Of a stretch of DNA of 7,739 bases, positions 5,069 to 7,739 are shown one piece after another (positions within the stretch are counted from its first letter, which is position 1; the number at the start of each line of letters is the position of its first letter). Source of the stretch: Acidobacteriota bacterium (GTDB taxonomy: Bacteria > Actinomycetota > Acidimicrobiia > Spongiisociales > UBA5794); NCBI GenBank assembly GCA_004356175.1, contig SMXV01000115.1, positions 1-7,739 of the forward strand, given 5' to 3'. The notes below the pieces were generated by a model that saw only the letters and a program-made list of their open reading frames with translations, was not told where the DNA came from and did not search any database. Position numbers and translations under genes: made by a program.

Positions 5069-6276
5069 CAGACAGGATTCTTGCTGATATGGCCCATTCG
5101 GGACGTTTTTGTATGCAGGTACGATTTGTTCTCCGGTGTCTCGCCTACCCAGAGTGGCTCCCGGCCGACAACGTCAACGCCGAAACGCGAGAGCTGGTCG
5201 ATCTTGTCAGGATTGTTTGTGAGAAGTCGCACACTCGCGATGTCAAGGTCGTTAAGGATCTGTGCGTCGACCCCGTAGTGCCTGCTGTCATCTGCATGAC
5301 CGATACTGCGATTGGCATCGACCGTGTCGAGACCCTGATCCTGCAGATCGTAGGCAGCAATCTTGTTGAGGATGCCGATGCCGCGCCCTTCGTGAGACGT
5401 GTTGTAGACGATGACTCCTTCGCCTTCAGCAGCGATGAGCCGCATCGACTCTGACAGCTGCGGTCCGCAGTCGCACCGTCGGGAACCAAAGACGTCACCT
5501 GTAAGGCAGACCGAGTGAACTCGCGTGAGGACGCTCTCTCTCCCTGCTACGTCGCCCATGACGAGGGCAACGTGCTGGCTGCGGTCAACGGTGGAGCGGT
5601 ATCCGACGATTTCGAACGCACCGTACCCTGTCGGCAGTGTTGCGGAGGCCTCTCGGACGACGATGCGTTCTGTCCTCCAACGGTGAGCGACAAGATCATC
5701 AATCGATACCATGACGATTTCGTGCCGTCTCGCAAAGTCGGTGAGGCTCTCGCCCCTTGCCATTGTGCCGTCATCGTTGACAAGTTCGCACAATACCCCT
5801 GACGGGTTCAGTCCCGCCAAGCGAGCCAGATCCGCTGCTGCCTCAGTGTGGCCTTGTCGCACGAGGATGCCGCCCTCCTGGTAGCGGAGCGGAAATATGT
5901 GTCCTGGCCGTGAAAAGTCTGAGGGCTTCGTCGACGCGTCGACAGTGGCCCGAATAGTGCGTGCCCGGTCGTGCGCTGAGATACCTGTTGTGGTACCGTG
6001 GATGTAGTCGATTGAGATGGTGAACGCTGTCTTGTGGGCTTCCGTGTTGTCGATCACCATCATGGGAATGTCTAGTTCGTCGAGCCTCTCGCCTGTCATC
6101 GCCAGGCAAATCAGGCCAGATGTGTGCCTGACCATGAAAGCGAGTTGTTCTGACGTGATGTTCTCGGCTGCAACAATCAGGTCTCCCTCGTTCTCCCTGT
6201 CCTCGTTGTCGACGACAAGGACAAAGTCTCCGCGTGCCATTGCGTCGAGCGCCTCTGGTATGGAATCGAATCTCAT
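5068..6276 (-). CDS. ribBA: Bifunctional 3,4-dihydroxy-2-butanone 4-phosphate synthase / GTP cyclohydrolase II
   Basis: One protein supplies both branches of riboflavin synthesis. Residues 1-200 are the DHBP synthase, which converts ribulose 5-phosphate to DHBP: EDRENEGD at 25-32 (acidic metal site), TSGLICLAM, HGTTTGISAHDRA at 93-105, SRPGHIFPL at 122-130, and GHTEAAADLARLAGL at 142-156 with metal ligand His143. Residues from about 205 are GTP cyclohydrolase II: RVHSVCLTGDVFGSRRCDCG at 252-271 with zinc cysteines 257, 268 and 270, HEGRGIGILNKIAAYDLQDQG at 295-315, the catalytic-type Asp330/Arg332 (DSR), and LLTNNPDKI at 351-359. The 402 residues fit a full-length fusion. Both halves keep their key residues, so both activities are expected. 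HEGRGIG rather than QEGRGIG is seen in actinobacterial homologues. GGGGAG precedes the ATG by 5 nt, and the start overlaps the ribE stop (AUGA). Confidence 0.97.
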   Translation of the reverse strand: MRFDSIPEALDAMARGDFVLVVDNEDRENEGDLIVAAENITSEQLAFMVRHTSGLICLAMTGERLDELDIPMMVIDNTEAHKTAFTISIDYIHGTTTGISAHDRARTIRATVDASTKPSDFSRPGHIFPLRYQEGGILVRQGHTEAAADLARLAGLNPSGVLCELVNDDGTMARGESLTDFARRHEIVMVSIDDLVAHRWRTERIVVREASATLPTGYGAFEIVGYRSTVDRSQHVALVMGDVAGRESVLTRVHSVCLTGDVFGSRRCDCGPQLSESMRLIAAEGEGVIVYNTSHEGRGIGILNKIAAYDLQDQGLDTVDANRSIGHADDSRHYGVDAQILNDLDIASVRLLTNNPDKIDQLSRFGVDVVGREPLWVGETPENKSYLHTKTSRMGHISKNPV

Positions 6277-6881
6277 CGCCGCTCCCCCATCAGTCGTTCG
6301 ATATACTTAGCAACCGGGTCGACCTCGATGTTGACGTGTGTGCCAGTTTCGAAATCGCCGAGGCCTGTGAGGTCCAACGTGTGCGGGATCACAACCACTT
6401 CGAACCACGCGGTCGCATCTTCAATGAGAGAGACAGACGTGATAGTGAGGCTGATGCCATTCAATGCGATCGAGCCCTTCTCAACAACGTAGCGGGCGAG
6501 ATCTTGCGGAAGAGAAAATTTCAGCCGTACTGCCGTGCCCTCGACGTTCGTTGAGAGGAGTGTGCCACGTCCGTCAACATGTCCCTGGACGATGTGCCCA
6601 TCGAACCGCCCATTCGCACGCATCGGCCGCTCCAGGTTGACGGCCGCTCCAACCGTGAGTGTTCCGAGCGTGCTTCTCTCAAGAGATTCAGCCACGACGC
6701 CGACGGTGAAACTCGTTGAGGATACGGATACTGCCGTCAGGCACACACCGTCGATAGAAATCGAGTCTCCGACCGACACCGTCGCTGCGGTGAGAGGCGC
6801 GTCGATTGTAAGGCTCATGGATGTGCCCTTCATATCGGCCACGACGATTGACCCTCGGTCCGAAATGATGCCGGTGAACAT
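6273..6881 (-). CDS. ribE: Riboflavin synthase (alpha subunit)
   Basis: Riboflavin synthase dismutates two lumazine molecules into riboflavin and the pyrimidine returned to RibH. The protein has 202 residues and two tandem lumazine-binding repeats: the first from MFTGII (1-6) through DGVCLTAV (44-51) to VNLERPM (81-87), the second from GHIVQGHVDG (95-104) through NGISLTIT (141-148) to VNIEVDPVAKYIERL (183-197). The terminal helix helps form the trimer in known structures. I chose the ATG at 6881, since MFTGI is the conserved N-terminus; a TTG just before it is less likely. AGGGAG lies 5 nt upstream, and the ATG overlaps the ribD stop by one base. The gene is also called ribC in some species. 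All usual motifs are present and no disruption is seen. Confidence 0.97.
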   Translation of the reverse strand: MFTGIISDRGSIVVADMKGTSMSLTIDAPLTAATVSVGDSISIDGVCLTAVSVSSTSFTVGVVAESLERSTLGTLTVGAAVNLERPMRANGRFDGHIVQGHVDGRGTLLSTNVEGTAVRLKFSLPQDLARYVVEKGSIALNGISLTITSVSLIEDATAWFEVVVIPHTLDLTGLGDFETGTHVNIEVDPVAKYIERLMGERR

Positions 6882-7739
6882 CAATGCTCCCTGTCGATTA
6901 TCGCCGATATACGCACGTCTGGACCAATCTGCTCGACATCCGTGATCGTAAGGTTGGTTGCATCGCCGATTGTTTCGAAGACACCGCTGAGGGCAGGGAG
7001 GCCTCCGCCGATGGCGAGTTTCGCACCGACATACCAGACGATCCTGTCAACCGCCTTGGCGCGCAGGAAGTCCGACGCTACGGCGGGTCCGCCCTCGACC
7101 ATCGCGGTCGTATATCCCCGCTCTCCGAGATCCTCCAGCACATGGATTGGGTCAACCCGAGTCGAATTGTGGGGACGATAGATGATTGGATCTCTCTGAA
7201 GAATCTTGCGGTCAGAGGGGATATCGCGCGAACCAGCAATGATTACTGGACGTGGCTGGGGACCCTCGTAATGTGGAAGGCGTACTGTGAGCAGGGGGTC
7301 GTCAGCGATGATGGTTCCGGCTCCAACGATGACAACGTCATTCTCAGACCTGAGCTCCTGGGCGTCCATTCGCGCCTCTGGCGAGGTTATCCATTGGGAT
7401 GTGCCGTCCCTTGCGGCAGCCTGACCGTCGAGTGTCGTGGCAAGTTTGACAGTTACCAGCGGTAGACCAGTTGTGCGATGGTGGAAGTATCCGGGGTCGT
7501 TTGCAAACACTTCGTCAGACAACATACCGACGGTGACATCAACTCCGTCTGCGCGTAGCCGCTCAACTCCGCTGCCGGCCACGCGTTCGTCTGGGTCGAG
7601 TGCGCCAACGAATACACGTGTGATCCCTGCGCTGAGGATTGCTTCTGTGCACGGGGGTGTGTGAGCATGATGATTGCAGGGCTCCAAAGAAACGAAGAGT
7701 GTGGCGTTGTATGCGCTTGGTACATTGCCGATGGCGAGA
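6881..7739 (-). CDS. ribD: Bifunctional riboflavin deaminase/reductase RibD, partial (N-terminus beyond right edge)
   Basis: RibD deaminates the GTP cyclohydrolase II product and then reduces its ribosyl side chain with NADPH. About 285 residues are visible; the first roughly 60-80 residues, including the HAE zinc-site motif, are outside the window. The visible deaminase part has the zinc cysteines in LFVSLEPCNHHAHTPPC, then VGALDPDERVAGSGVERL. The reductase domain follows: VTVKLATTLDGQAAARDG with the conserved Lys, SQWITSPEARMDAQELR, DVVIVGAGTIIADDPLLTVR, MVEGGPAVASDFL and LAIGGGLPAL. The reading frame stays open to the edge (bases 7688-7739 translate as IGNVPSAYNATLFVS before LEPC), so the TTG at 7687 is an internal codon, not the start. 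It is the first visible gene of the rib cluster, with its stop overlapping the ribE start. Confidence 0.95.
   Translation of the reverse strand, partial: LAIGNVPSAYNATLFVSLEPCNHHAHTPPCTEAILSAGITRVFVGALDPDERVAGSGVERLRADGVDVTVGMLSDEVFANDPGYFHHRTTGLPLVTVKLATTLDGQAAARDGTSQWITSPEARMDAQELRSENDVVIVGAGTIIADDPLLTVRLPHYEGPQPRPVIIAGSRDIPSDRKILQRDPIIYRPHNSTRVDPIHVLEDLGERGYTTAMVEGGPAVASDFLRAKAVDRIVWYVGAKLAIGGGLPALSGVFETIGDATNLTITDVEQIGPDVRISAIIDREH

Noticed and set aside
7453..7725. Minus-strand 90-residue frame near the right edge
   Set aside because: Out-of-frame shadow of ribD, whose deaminase motif LEPCNHHAHTPPC lies in another frame.

Overview
All recognisable genes in this window lie on the minus strand, so transcription runs from high to low coordinates. 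By eye the base composition is moderately GC-rich. Every gene is a bacterial housekeeping gene. The order infC-rpmI-rplT, then a SpoU-family rRNA methyltransferase, then pheS-pheT is typical of Actinobacteriota (Mycobacterium has the same block with tsnR). The GTP cyclohydrolase II half of RibBA also carries an actinobacterial-style HEGRGIG motif. I infer an actinobacterium of moderate GC, possibly an uncultured or environmental lineage, but cannot place it more finely. I see no mobile element, CRISPR array, tRNA, rRNA or phage gene.

Region 1 (7739 down to 4589) is a tightly packed riboflavin operon: ribD (5' end outside the window), ribE (riboflavin synthase), ribBA (fused DHBP synthase and GTP cyclohydrolase II) and ribH (lumazine synthase). 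The three junctions overlap by 1 or 4 nt (TGATG, ATGA, TGATG), which suggests translational coupling. Together the four enzymes cover the dedicated pathway from GTP and ribulose 5-phosphate to riboflavin, apart from the phosphatase step. Any FMN riboswitch would lie upstream of ribD, outside the window.

Region 2 (4588 down to 4406) is a 183-nt non-coding leader in front of infC and is the most interesting part. It can form three or four hairpins in a row. The last one hides the infC Shine-Dalgarno sequence in a perfect 8-bp helix. The sequestering arm and its flank copy almost exactly the 3' end of 16S rRNA. A short 27-codon reading frame runs through the leader and stops inside the loop of that hairpin.

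Region 3 (4405 down to 3257) is infC-rpmI-rplT, encoding IF3, L35 and L20. infC appears to start at a rare AUC codon, since the only canonical start in frame would cut off conserved N-terminal residues. rpmI starts at GTG. A perfect 8-bp hairpin spans the infC stop codon just before rpmI. The rplT Shine-Dalgarno overlaps the rpmI stop.

Region 4 (3189 down to 1) holds the SpoU methyltransferase, a 55-nt spacer with a perfect 9-bp hairpin, pheS, and the first 466 codons of pheT, which overlaps pheS by 4 nt and runs off the left edge. No wholly new gene system is visible. The candidates for novelty are RNA-level controls on infC, rpmI and pheS.
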